Below, in pieces: positions 18,936 through 30,084 of a stretch of DNA of 64,000 nt (position 1 is its first letter; every line of letters begins with the position of its first letter). The notes below the pieces were generated by a model, which saw only the letters and a list, made by a program, of their open reading frames with translations, was not told the DNA's origin and searched no databases. This DNA is from Pisaster brevispinus (lineage: Eukaryota; Echinodermata; Asteroidea; Forcipulatida; Asteriidae), in NCBI GenBank assembly GCA_023634235.1, contig JAMKCF010000008.1, positions 4,779,001-4,843,000 of the forward strand. The letters run 5' to 3'. The position numbers and the translations under genes were made by a program.

Positions 18936-21440
18936 TCCCAATCATGCACCCCACTTTGCTGCCTCTCTGATCCTCCCCAACATGTTACCCCTTCTAGTGC
19001 CTTACTGTAACAATTCCAATTGCACCCCACCTTGCTGTCACTCTGGATCCTCCCCCAACATGTTACTTCTTCCGGAATGCCATACTGTTTCAATCCCAAA
19101 CATGCATCCCACTTTACTGTCACTCTGATCCTCCCCCAACATGTCACCCCTTCTACTGCCTTAGTGTAACAGTTCCAATTGCACCCCACTTTGCTGTCCC
19201 TCTGGATCCTCCCCCAACATGTTACCCCTTTCGGATTGCCATACTGTTTTTTATCTCAAACATGCATCCCATTTCTCTGTCACTCTGGATCCTCCCATAA
19301 AATGTTACCCCTTCTTGTGCCATACTGTTTCAATTCCAAACATGCATCCCACTTTACTGCCACTCTGATCCTCCCCCAACATGTTACCCCTTCTACTGCC
19401 TTACTGTATCAATTCTAATTGCATCCCACTTTGCTGTCCCTTTGGACCCTCCCCCAACATGTCAACCTTTCCGGATTGCCATACTGTTTTTTATCTCAAA
19501 CATGCACCCCACTTTTCTGTCACTCTGGATCCTCCCATAAAATGTTACCCTTTCCAAATTGCCATACTGCTTTTTATCTCAAAATGCACCCCATTTTCTG
19601 TCACTCTGGATCCTCCCCCTACATGTTACCTCTTCTATTGCCTTACTGTAACAATTCCAATTGCATCCTACTTTGCTGTCACTCTGGATCCTCCCCCAAC
19701 ATGTCACCCCTTCTATTGCCTTACTGTAACAATTTCAATTGCACCCCACTTTGCTGTCCCTCTGGACCCTCCCCCAACATGTAACCCCTTCTATTGCCTT
19801 ACTGTAGATCAATTCCAATTGCACCCCACATTGCTGTCACTCTGGATCCTCCCATAAAATGTTACCCCTTCTAGTGCCATACTGTTTTACTCCCAAACAT
19901 GCATCCCACTTTACTGCCACTCTGATCCTCCCCCAACATGTTACCCCTTCTACTGCCTTACTGTATCAATTCTAATTGCATCCCACTTTGCTGTCCCTTT
20001 GGACCCTCCCCCAACATGTCACCCTTTCCGGATTGCCATACTGTTTTTTATCCCAATCATGCACCCCACTTTGCTGCCTCTCTGATCCTCCCCAACATGT
20101 TACCCCTTCTAGTGCCTTACTGTATCAATTCCAATTGCACCCCACCTTGCTGTCACTCTGGATCCTCCCCCAACATGTTACTTCTTCCGGAATGCCATAC
20201 TGTTTCAATCCCAAACATGCATCCCATTTCTCTGTCACTCTGGATCCTCCCATAAAATGTTACCCCTTCTTGTGCCATACTGTTTCAATTCCAAACATGC
20301 ATCCCACTTTACTGCCACTCTGATCCTCCCCCAACATGTTACCCCTTCTACTGCCTTACTGTATCAATTCTAATTGCATCCCACTTTGCTGTCCCTTTGG
20401 ACCCTCCCCCAACATGTCACCCTTTCCGGATTGCCATACTGTTTTTTATCTCAAACATGCACCCCACTTTTCTGTCACTCTGGATCCTCCCATAAAATGT
20501 TACCCTTTCCAAATTGCCATACTGCTTTTTATCCCCAAATGCACCCCATTTTCTGTCACTCTGGATCCTCCCCCTACATGTTACCCCTTCTTTTGCCTTA
20601 CTGTAACAATTCCAATTGCATCCTACTTTGCTGTCACCCTGGATCCTCCCCCAACATGTTACCCCTTCTATTGCCTTACTGTAACAATTCCAATTGCACC
20701 CCACTTTGCTGTCCCTCTGGACCCTCCCCCAACATGTAACCCCTTCTATTGCCTTACTGTAGATCAATTCCAATTGCACCCCACATTGCTGTCACTCTGG
20801 ATCCTCCCATAAAATGTTACCCCTTCTAGTGCCATACTGTTTTACTCCCAAACATGCATCCCACTTTGCTGTCCCTCTGGATCCTCCCCCAACATGTCAC
20901 CCCTTCTATTGCCTTACTGTAACAATTCCAATTGCACCCCACTTTGCTGTCCCTCTGGACCCTCCCCCAACATGTAACCCCTTCTATTGCCTTACTGTAA
21001 CAATTCCAATTGCATCCTACTTTGCTGTCCCTCTGGATCCTCCCCCAACATGTCACCCCTTCTATTGCCTTACTGTAACAATTCCAATTGCACCCCACTT
21101 TGCTGTCCCTCTGGACCCTCCCCCAACATGTAACCCCTTCTATTGCCTTACTGTAACAATTCCAATTGCATCCTACTTTGCTGTCCCTCTGGATCCTCCC
21201 CAACATGTCACCCCTTCTATTGCCTTACTGTAACAATTCCAATTGCACCCCACATTGCTGTCACTCTGGATCCTCCCCTAAAAGTGTCATTCCCCTTCTA
21301 GTGCCATACTGTATCAAACCCAAACACCTGTCCCATAATGTATCAATCCCATACATGGACCCCACTTTGCTGTCACTCGGGATACTCCCCCAACATGTTA
21401 CCCCTTTATAGTGTAATCTGTATCAATCCCAAACATGCAT
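18935..21440 (+). repeat. 78-bp minisatellite array with ~955-bp higher-order repeat
   Basis: About 32 units of CAATTCCAATTGCACCCC / ACTTTGCTGTCACTCTGG / ATCCTCCCCCAACATGTTAC / CCCTTCTATTGCCTTACTGTAA are present. The period is exactly 78 in the regular part (20923 to 21001). A run of about 480 bases at 19381-19857 is repeated almost exactly at 20336-20812, a shift of 955, and its start recurs at 19938. Because 78 is a multiple of three, frames of 80-158 codons stay open on both strands; these are not genes. Confidence 0.92.
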
Positions 21441-21579
21441 CCCAGTTTGCCGTTGCTCTGGTTCCTCCTGCATCATCGTACCCCTTCTAGTGCCATTCTC
21501 GATCCTACCAGTATACATCTGTCTTCTTCCTTATCAGCACCCCTACCCTGTCTCCCGTTCTTGCACTTAGAGTTGAAGG

Positions 21580-21960
21580 TTAATTGTTGATAGAGTTGGT
21601 GAAAACAGGACATGCCTAATTTGGTTTTAAAGATTCATCAAGCCAAAAGACTGTTACAAAAGGTTGTTGATCCTTGGCTGGAGTAATTTTATGCATACAT
21701 CTTTGGTTTTTTATTGCAGTACATTCAAGATGATCTGACAATTAAATGCCTCAGTTCTAACGAGAGATACACAACAAGCTTGGCTAAAGAGAACACTTGG
21801 CTTCCGACTTAACCATGAGTTCAACTACGTCAATGTCTCTTTGCATCAAGCAACCTCAAATCTGTAATTTATAGAGTTCTGGAATATTGAGGTAGGCCTG
21901 TTACGTTAATAATAAACATTGTAAAAGGGCCTGTTTACACAACATTTACAGGACATCATC
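21580..21960 (+). repeat. Flanking segment copy 2, containing exon-like 21720-21891
   Basis: Second copy of the 18560-18935 segment, on the far side of the minisatellite. The acceptor ATTGCAG|TACATT is kept at 21719. The frame YIQDDLTIKCLSSNERY... ends WLPT-TAA at 21810-21812, and the donor ATTGAG|GTAGGC is kept at 21892. After the shared YIQDDLTI the peptides diverge but both stay open to the same stop, 29 versus 30 codons. This suggests tandem duplication of an exon with the array expanding between the copies. Confidence 0.6.
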
Positions 21961-22199
21961 ATCCTCACTACTAGTCCTCACATGATTCAACGACTGTAGT
22001 TAAGCATACAGTACATGTATATGTATGTCAAGAAGATTTTTAGCGAGTACAAAAGTGGAAAAAAAAGTATTCTGAAAATGTCTTGTATAATGTAAACAGA
22101 CCTTTAGTGTATACGTTGTTATTACTACTGCTGTTTTATTGCATTTATGTACTTTCAACTAGATTTGATCAAAATGCAAACAAAACTAACATTAAAAGT

Positions 22200-22740
22200 G
22201 TCTAATATCTAAAGGGAGTGTGTATTATCTGTCGAAACTGACCATGGTCCTTAATTTATTGAAACAACAAGCTGCTACAACATTATCTTCAAAAACAAAC
22301 TCAATTAGATCAGCTATATAATGTCCTCGATTGTTAGATTAATGTATGTACAGTTGTTTTGTGTTGACGTAGCCATTATTATTGGTACTTGTAGACGCAA
22401 ATTTGGTGAGGTTTTAGAGTGCTATGAAGTGTAAGATAAAGTAAGGAACAAATTTGTTCTCCACTATGCAAATGTATCATATCTAAATGGATCATGTATC
22501 ATCTGTAATCATTAACGTCTCTTTGAAACTGATCACTGAAACAACAACCTGCTACAACATCTTATATTTTTAGAACAGATTCAACTAGATCAGCTATGAT
22601 GTCCTTGTTCGTTAGATGTAAAGTTATTAGCGTTGACCTAGCCGTAAAGATTTGTTTACTTGTAGGCACACATTTGCTTAGTGCTATGACGGGTAAAGGA
22701 AAGAAACAAGTTTGTTGTCCACTATGCAAATTCTACACTT
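22200..22740 (+). repeat. Two-copy tandem duplication (~260 bp)
   Basis: The segments 22200-22475 and 22485-22740 share, in order, GAAACAACAAGCTGCTACAACAT, CTAGATCAGCTAT, ATGTCCTCGATTGTTAGAT, TGTTGACGTAGCC, ACTTGTAGACGCA and TCCACTATGCAAAT, at a shift of about 259. Identity is moderate. No coding content is seen. The rest of 21960-23220 is ordinary AT-rich spacer. Confidence 0.65.
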
Positions 22741-23309
22741 TAACAAAACGGACGTTTTCCTCATGCTTTTAAAACTTTAATCAGTCAGTAGCCATTTTTG
22801 TCTGGTGCCCTGTCTCCAATGAACAACACAGTCTCACATTGACACATGAACATAGTACCAGACTATTATTGCCTCGTGAACTAAAAATCCATACAGTTAA
22901 ACATCAGATATTGCTAAGTGTTAGTGTTACCTTACAGTCAAAGCTATCGCTGGACTAAAGTTGTAATTTTCATCAAAGTTTTTCCTTTCCAGAACTAAGT
23001 TGTAATTTTCTGTAAATCATGGGATCAATTATTTAACTCTGTGTGCAATCAATTGTGGAAATGTATGGAAATGAAGTTAAGCATCTTTATAAGGTGTTTA
23101 AAGAAATGTTAAAGCCTTAAAAATGCAGATTAATATTGTGTAATGTTTTTTTTTTTAAATTGTGTGACCAGATTGCGTAATTTATGTAGCAGAGTAATTT
23201 AAGCATCGTTTAAAGCATGAAAGGGTGGCTGAAACCATTATTTTCTCCAAAAATAAAAAATTATGGTAATTTTGCACCAAAAATGTGACTTTTAATAATA
23301 AAAAAATTT

Positions 23310-23475
23310 AAAAATGCAAAATAATTAACGAGCGTGCGTTTCAGCCCATTTTAAAAAATGGAACACCGTAAATTTTTCAATTTTTCATTTTTTCAAAAAT
23401 ATTTTTTCGGAAATCAAAAATAATTAACGAGCGTGCGTTTTAGCCAATTTAAAAAAAATGAAAGACCGTTAATTT
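23310..23475 (+). repeat. Two tandem units with TAATTAACGAGCGTGCGTTT
   Basis: The word AATAATTAACGAGCGTGCGTTT, followed by a GCCCA/GCCAA and A-rich hairpin-like context, occurs at about 23320 and again about 100 bases later. Each is followed by GGAACACCGTAAATTTTTC or a close form. The surrounding sequence is very A/T-rich. It is probably a fragment of a tandem or dispersed family. Confidence 0.6.
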
Positions 23476-23689
23476 TTCGGTTTTTCATATTTTTTTTTTT
23501 TTTTTTTTGAATTTTTTTTGAAAATTCAAAAAAAATTGTCCACCCCTCTTCTCTCTCTCTCTCCCTGTCCACCTCTCCCTCTCTTTCCTCCGTCCTGGCC
23601 TCCCTCCTTGTGCGTCGTGCGTGGTGCTTGTTAGTGCGTGTTAGTTAGTGCATGTTAGTATACAGTATACCATTACTCTTACCTTGTGA

Positions 23690-23775
23690 CTTGCCGGGAT
23701 TCGAACCCATGCAGGTCTTCCGATCTTGCTCCCCGTGCGTGACCTTGTCCGCTAGGCCATCGGCGATCCGCAGCA
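23690..23775 (-). mobile_element. tRNA-like sequence (A box and B box), SINE remnant
   Basis: On the minus strand, GATGGCCTAGCGGACAAGG resembles an A box and GGGTTCGAATCCCGGCAAG a B box. The separation is long, as for class II (Ser/Leu-type) tRNAs. The acceptor stem does not close convincingly and no clear anticodon stem is seen, so a functional tRNA is unlikely. Confidence 0.5.
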
Positions 23776-23861
23776 ACCCAATAATTTTTAACCGTGATGA
23801 ATATTAGAACCACGTGATGTATATATAAACACACGTTGATACATGTAAAATATATATTGAA

Positions 23862-23922
23862 AAGGGCGCCCGCTGTTGACTATAAAGGGCGCCCTCTGTT
23901 GTCTATAAAGGGCGCCCTCTGG
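23862..23922 (+). repeat. ~25-bp tandem repeat, three units
   Basis: GGGCGCCCTCTGTTGTCTATAAA and close variants occur three times in succession (AAAGGGCGCCC at about 23859, 23885 and 23909). GGGCGCCC is itself palindromic. Confidence 0.8.
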
Positions 23923-24236
23923 CAACAAAAATTAGTTATTTAGAAAACTACTACCACTGAAAAAAACAGTTTCCCCTTTATAATATGGAGATTAATTTCC
24001 ACTATGAAAAAGTTAAGATTTTATATTTGTTGTGTCTTCGCTATTTGAAGTTTTTAACAAAATATACATTTTTAAGTTTGACAGATAATAAATTAACACG
24101 AACCAATCTGGAAAGTTTAGATGTTGAAAATGTATCTCTTTATTTAAAACAATGTTCATGAAAAAATTCAAAATAACAAATTTTTAGGAAATTATTTTCA
24201 AAGCATTTGTATTGATTTCTTCTACAATTGAAATTT

Positions 24237-25165
24237 CAAAAAAATTAAAGAAATGTTGGAATAAACATTCCAACAGATGTTTCCAAATAAATTAGAAGTT
24301 TTATTTGCAAACGTCTGGTAGAAAAATAACATACATTTTTATAATTAATTTCAAAGTGTTTACATTGTTTCTTCTTTAATTTAAATAAATTAATAAATAA
24401 ATAAATGATTACATAAATAAAGAAAGAAAGAAAGAAAGAAAGAAAAAGAACCAAAATAAAAAATCAATACAAATAACAAAATATAAATATATATTTAATA
24501 AAAAAAACATAATAAATAAATACAAATTTTAACAAGTAAATATGTAAATAATTAAATATATGAACAAATAAAATACGCAAATTAAAAAAGTTTAAAAATA
24601 ATAATAAAAAATAAATAAATTAATGAACAAAAAAATAAACAAACAAACAATTAAATAAATAAATACAAAATAAATAATTTATTTAATTAATTAATTAATT
24701 ATCTAATTTACTGACTACCAACTAACTCATTAATTCAAAGGAATATTGGTATAAACATTTTCCTACAGATGTTTCCAAATAATCGAGAAGTTTTATTTGC
24801 AAACATCTGGTAGAAAAATAACAAACATTTTTATAATTAATTTTCAAGTGTTTGCATTGTTTTCTTCTTTAATTTAAATAAATAAATAGTTACGTGAATA
24901 AATAAATATATAAATAATTAAAATAAAAATAAATTTAAAAAAACCAAAAATATAAAAATACATACATTTAAAAAATATAATAAATAAATAAATAATTACG
25001 TAGATGAATTAATAGAATAAAGTTAGTATAAAAATAAAAATAATAAAAATAAATAAATGAAAAAATAAACTAACGAACAACCAACCAACCAAACAAACAA
25101 ACATATAAGCAAATAAACAATTAAATAAATAAATAATAAATAAATAATTTAATAATTTGTTTAGC
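24237..25165. repeat. AT-rich simple sequence with an internal direct duplication
   Basis: A segment at 24240-24385 (GATGTTTCCAAATAA, AGAAGTTTTATTTGCAAAC, GTCTGGTAGAAAAATAAC) recurs at 24737-24890, a shift of about 500. Between and after the copies lie long AAATAAAT-type tracts, a GAAA-type microsatellite at 24420-24447, and AAAC/AACC tracts near 25075-25110. The whole block is low complexity and non-coding. Confidence 0.8.
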
Positions 25166-25332
25166 TATTTACAAACAAACTACTAATTAACTATCTTATT
25201 ACATAATCCTCACATTTTCAATCCTTTATATTCGCATATCCAATATCAAATGGAAGCCAGACTTATGTCTGGGTTATCATCGACATGACTGCTACATTGT
25301 TCATGGTATCTATTCTGCAGAGGATCTGCTTT

Positions 25333-26538
25333 TCAGCAGTATTCAATACTGCAGCATATCAGTAATGCAAGGCTTGTTGTCAGCTGGTTGAAGTTTATAG
25401 ATGGCTGCAGAGCGGCATTCCTTTCTTGTTGTAGATTCCAAAGCTCCACGTGAACCCAATCTGGACTTCTCCTGTACAAGAACAAAATTATAAAATAACA
25501 TTCATTAGTTAATTCATTAATAAGTAAAGATTGTGAAAACGGAACTGCAAACTGATTATTGTTTTTTAAACAAAATATAATTTTAATGGGTTGTCATTCT
25601 GTAACCTCACCCCTAACCAGGGTGCCCCCCCCAAAAAAAAAGTGGCCTCGTCCCAAGGTGCCCCCACGAAAAAAATCAGAATAGTGCTCACAAAAATGGA
25701 TGGGAAAAAGAAAGGGGGGAAATGCCTGTTTGTATAATCTAATTAAAATGTAGTGAACGATCGCGATCGGGATCTCTACCGCGGCCACAAAATGCCACGA
25801 ACATAAGAGGATGGTGGCCCCCTGAAGCGTCCCCTTCCAAGATAAAAGCATGACCCCACCACTGACAAACCTATCCCCCTTGGGCCCCCACTTAAAAGTA
25901 ATGCGACCCCCCCCCCCCCACACACACACACACACACGTTGAAAAAGTCCTGGCTACTGCCGCTGCTCACCCCCCCCCCCCCAAAAAAAACAAAAAAAAA
26001 ACCCCAAAAAAACAAAAACAAAACCCCAAAAACCCACCAAAACATCCAAACAAACAAAAAACAAACAGACAAAAACAAAACAAAAACAAAACACACACAC
26101 ACAAAACAACAAAAACAAAAACCAACAACAACAACCAAAACCTCAAAACAACAAACAAACAAACAAACAAACAAAAAACAACAGCACCAAAACAAACAAA
26201 ACTATCAATTTGTTTGCTTCTTATTGATCGTCGAGGAAGTAGTACTGTCTCCTAATTAATATATTAAACTTGAAAAACTGTTGACGATATTAAAAAAACA
26301 TGTTGATGATTTGTATTTAAAAGAACCTTTTTGTTAAAAAGAAATTAAAGCATGTTCACATTTGATCAAAAGTATTAAAAATAGAAAATACATGGTTCTC
26401 AAAAGAGACAAAAGTAGGTATTGATTTTTACCTGTAAAACATGGTGCACACGTTGCCGTCATCCACCGCTGGGGATGTCTCTCCATCAACTGGTTCTATT
26501 CTGAGGTGTCTCCACTCTCGATCAACTTCTGCCTCATC
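25333..26538 (-). CDS. Possible two-exon minus-strand gene fragment (unrecognised)
   Basis: The upstream exon is open from 26538 to 26432 and ends in a good donor (TTTTACAG|GTAAAA). It reads DEAEVDREWRHLRIEP, VDGETSPAVDDG, NVCTMFYR. The next exon starts at 25471 after CTTGTACAG and continues in matching phase: RSPDWVHVELWNLQQ, ERNAALQPSINFNQL, ending IEYC-TGA at 25333-25335. The phases agree (AG|G) and residue composition is protein-like. Immediately upstream is an in-frame TGA at 26539-26541 with no clear acceptor, so the 5' part is missing or the gene is broken. The intron holds C- and A-rich low-complexity DNA. No family is recognised. Confidence 0.33.
25907..26195 (+). repeat. C-runs, CA microsatellite and A/C-rich tract
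   Basis: C13 (25907-25919), a (CA)n stretch, C13 again (25970-25982), then about 200 bases of AAAAC/AAACA/CAAA. Frames of up to 139 codons here encode only Lys/Gln/Thr or their antisense Phe/Val/Cys and are artefacts. Confidence 0.9.
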
Positions 26539-26984
26539 TCACAGCTTCATCACTAACAGGTGAGTTCTGTTTTTTCCATCAACGTCACTCTGAGACCCTC
26601 GAAAGTAGAGTTAGCTTTCTCAGATGTTGGGACAGACTGGAATTGCTCGGAATTCAATCACGCAAATACAACTGTTGATAAATGTTAAAAAGAGATTTAA
26701 AAGTCATGAAGTTATGAACACAAAGCCGAGAAGCACAAGCCGAGATCAACAAAGCTTTTAAAAACGATCAGTTCAGTATTCACTCAACGATTACTCCAAA
26801 GAAAGTCATTTTAGATAATTAGAAGGGAAAATGCTAAGTCTGCCCCCCCCCCATTTTTTACTAATTATAACTAAACTAAAATCTTGTTTATCCAAAAGTG
26901 AAAATAAAGCAGTCAGATTTTTGTATCTTTCCCATTTTTAAAAAATGACTTTCTTTGGACAGATCACTGAGAAAAGACGTAGTC

Positions 26985-27880
26985 TGATCATTGATTCAAA
27001 CAGTCAATGTTGGTAAGCAAGCATGGCCATGCTGGATAGCTGGTGCCTGTAAACCAACAATGATGTAGGCCATTCATGTTAAAACATGAACAATAGAGTT
27101 GTATTGAAGTATCAATCACCCCGGGCACCACTACATACAGAATGAAAGAGGAGGGTCCAAGAAACACACCCACGGTCATCTTGACCAAGCTTATGGGGTT
27201 TTAGTATTTCTTTTACAGGTTTTTGAAAACATAAATCTTCTGACGCATATCCTACCGTAAATTAATCAATGCATTTACTCCTAATTTTCAACGGTCAGTT
27301 TTACATGACTAGACCCCATGGGCCGGGCACCACTACACACAGAATTGAAGAGGGGTGTCCAAGGAACACACCTATGGTCATCTTGACCCGGCCCATGGGG
27401 TTTTAGTATATCTTATAGTTTTTAGAAACTTTTAAAATTTTAACGTATATTTTCTTCCGTACATGATTTTTATTCACTTAATCAATGCATTTAATCCCAA
27501 ATTTTCAACGGTCGGTTTCACATGTCCAAACCCCATGGGCCGGGCACCACTACCTACAGAACTTAAGAGGATGGTCCAATGAACACAGCCATGGTCATCG
27601 TGGTTTTTTAAAATAGTATTTCTGATTAGATTTTTGGAAAAAAAATATTTTGACGTACAAAAGCCGTACATGACATGGTTTGACATTTCTATGGCAGCGT
27701 CTGCTGAAGGAAGGTTTTACATTGCATTCCGAATATTTAATGGTCAGTTTCACATGTCCAGACCCCATGGGCCGGGCACCCGCAACACACCCATGCACGG
27801 TCATCTTAATCTGGCCCATGCGATCTTAGTATTTTACTTAGATTTTTTTTAATTTAATATTTTGACGTACAAATATTACC
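26985..27880 (+). repeat. Four-unit tandem array, ~200-230-bp unit
   Basis: CCGGGCACCACTAC occurs at 27121, 27323, 27540 and, in altered form, 27772, spaced 202, 217 and 232. Each unit also has AAGAGGATGGTCCAA, ACACACCCATGGTCATCTTGAC, GTTTTAGTAT, TACCGTA, AATGCATTTA and TTTTCAACGGTCAGTTTCACATG. An inverted, solitary copy stands at 35925-36110. The long frames here are chance. Confidence 0.85.
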
Positions 27881-28329
27881 GTACATGCATGCAAAGGTAG
27901 AAGTGGATCGGTTTTCACTGTAACGCAGGTTTTTGGACGTCACAAGCTTAATTCACATGTTTCAAAGTATAGACCTACAATGGTTCATACAATAGCAAAC
28001 GAGCAACAACTAAATATGTAGCAAGGGACATGTACAAACACTGTAATCGAAACAAAAGTTTTTGGTTTTTGTTTCATAAACGAGCTATTAATACCAAATG
28101 GATCGCGTTAAACCGTGAGTGTTCCCCATGTCACCATAGTCTCATCCGACATTGTTTATTCAGGGTGCGGTGCCCCGCCTATCGTCAGTCTGTCGATAAA
28201 AATGTTTTTATACTTGGAACATTTTAAAGTTTTTTGGCTCTCAAGCAAATTTGAGGGCGCTCTTCTCACTTATTAAAGTTTCACTTTGAAATGATTAATT
28301 TATTGTTTAGATGATAATAACACGTAATT

Positions 28330-28865
28330 GCTTAGCAGAAACTGGTTACTAGCCAAAATTCTAAAAAGTTTATGTTGTGACTGGTGCCCCGCTCATTTCT
28401 TGCTAAGTAAAGAAATTTGCTAAGCATACTTTTCTGCTTAATGGCTTCATGAAATTGGGCCCAGGGCTCAATTTCATAAACTTGTAAGCACAAAAACTTG
28501 CTAAGCACAGAAAACAATTGCTTAGCAGAAACTGGTTACCAGCCAAAATGCCAAAAAGTTTACACTGTTTTGACTGGTGCCCCACTCATTTTCTGCTAAG
28601 CATAGAAAATCACAAAGTATTATTTTCTGCTTAACAGCTAAATGAAAGAGGGCCCAGGGCCTACTTTCATAGCGCTGCTTAACGGTAAGCAAATGTTCGT
28701 GCTAACAATAGCAGAAAAATTTGAAAAAGCGTAAACGTATTTCACAGGTAAGCAAGAAAATTAAGCAGCCATCTTGCGCGTTCACCGTGGATTTCCATTG
28801 TTACGTTATTCATTTTCATACAGTAGGCCCTAAGCACCGGAAGGTCAGCATAATGCCTTTTCGTG
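28330..28865. mobile_element. GGGCCCAATTTCATAG-family elements
   Basis: Two copies carry the segment AGCAGAAACTGGTTACCAGCCAAAAT (28337 and 28522) with ends CATGAAATTGGGCCCAGGGC (28449) and GGGCCTACTTTCATAGCGC. A third type of body (GCAGCCATCTTGCGCGTTCA, GTGTGCTTACGG) runs to 28865. The copies are back to back. The GCTTAGCA and CTAAGCA words are typical of the family. Confidence 0.7.
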
Positions 28866-29585
28866 TGCTTACGGCCCTGCAGAATGGGTTGAGAAAATTA
28901 ATGACGTCACTTGGGAGTTTTTCTGGAATGGTCATAACGACAGAGTTAAGAGAGATACCATTACAGGTCCTAAAACAATGGGTGGTACTGGCCTCATTGA
29001 TATTCAGTGCAGGCTGAACAGCTTGAAAGTTAATTGGTTTATAGCTCGTAATTACCTTAGCTCTGATTATTGGATCAACAAAGCTAGTGCTGATAATAAC
29101 TTAGGGTGGTACATTTTTACCAACGCTAAAATTCAGACCCAAACTACTTATTGTTTACAGAGAAGTCATTTCTGCCTTTAGGAAGGCTGGCCGCACTCTC
29201 AGGTGTAATGTTTCTATTGTTTTAGAGACAAGAGAAACCGCTATTTTTTACAACCCCGTTGCTACTGGTGATAACACGTTACCGGACAGTCCTGTCCTGA
29301 AATCAGTTGGCATGACTACGATCAAAGAAGTCACCAGACAAGGAAACCTCATATTCTTCAAAACAGTGGCTAGAAAATGTTCCACCCAAAGAATTAATTC
29401 TGGTAGAATCGTAGGTAGACTCAAAGATCATATTGATTTCAGCCTAATTCAAGAGAAAAGAGAAGGTCCTACATGTACGAATCACATTTGTAATTGGCTA
29501 ACTTTACTAGATCAAAGTGCCGACAGTAAAGTCATTATAATTATAAAGACCAGCTCCAAAACTAACTACCACATAATAATTTAGA
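28866..29585 (+). pseudogene. LINE ORF2 C-terminal remnant, frameshifted
   Basis: Translation from 28885 gives VEKINDVTWEFFWNGHND, RVKRDTITGPKTMGGTG and LIDIQCRLNSLKVNWF. This is the layout of the segment downstream of the palm domain in L1-type LINE reverse transcriptases (W..FWNG...R......K..GG.GL.DI....LK..W). The frame breaks at a stop near 29181 and continues in another frame from about 29312. It is a dead fragment. The assignment is by pattern, not by search. Confidence 0.65.
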
Positions 29586-29599
29586 AAAAATTCATCACC

Positions 29600-30080
29600 C
29601 CTAAAATTCAGAATATTTGGCAACAAGTTTTTCATTATGCAAGGGACTTAAAGACTGGCCTCTGATCTGGAAAAATGGTTTTAGTAATAACCTGCTCGAT
29701 CCAGAAGATAAACATTTATGGTTCAAATTAAAACATAATGATTAAATTATTCTATAGCCTAAGGTAAGGAACCTAATTGTAGAATTATCATGAACAATTT
29801 TATTCGCTCACCTATACAAATTACCAGAGGAATTAGACGAGGCTGTCCATTATCTCCACTAATGTATGCAATGTGCCGAGGGTTTAGCAAGTCTCGTTAG
29901 AAATAATACGGCTGTGAGCGGCATTGAGACCCCCAAAAAGGCGAGACTAGTGTCAAACTAGTCCAGCATGCTGACGACACTATCTTACTAACATCTAATC
30001 ACCTTACTTATATGGACAAACTGTTGTCAATACATTTGTTTGCGCTAGTATCAACTACTTTAGATAGCGCCTTACAGCCT
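29600..30080 (+). pseudogene. LINE reverse-transcriptase fragments, broken
   Basis: Pieces in different frames include a copy of the segment also at 31020-31150 (AATATTTGGCAACA... CTGCTCGATCCAGAAGATAAACA) and RT palm pieces: GCPLSPLMYAMC-like, AEGLASLVRNNTAVSGIE, and QHADDTILLTSN, which contains the ADD catalytic motif of RTs. Frames are interrupted by stops and small indels. The neighbouring GGGCCC elements begin near 30085. Confidence 0.65.
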
Positions 30081-30084
30081 GTCC

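Noticed and set aside
19381..21411. Overlapping Pro/Leu/Cys-rich frames of 80-158 codons on both strands
   Set aside because: These are artefacts of a 78-bp (26-codon) tandem repeat; frames stay open because the unit lacks stops in several frames.
25776..26259. Long Lys/Gln-rich and Phe/Val/Cys-rich frames
   Set aside because: They are encoded by A/C-rich low-complexity sequence and C-runs, with no domain-like composition.
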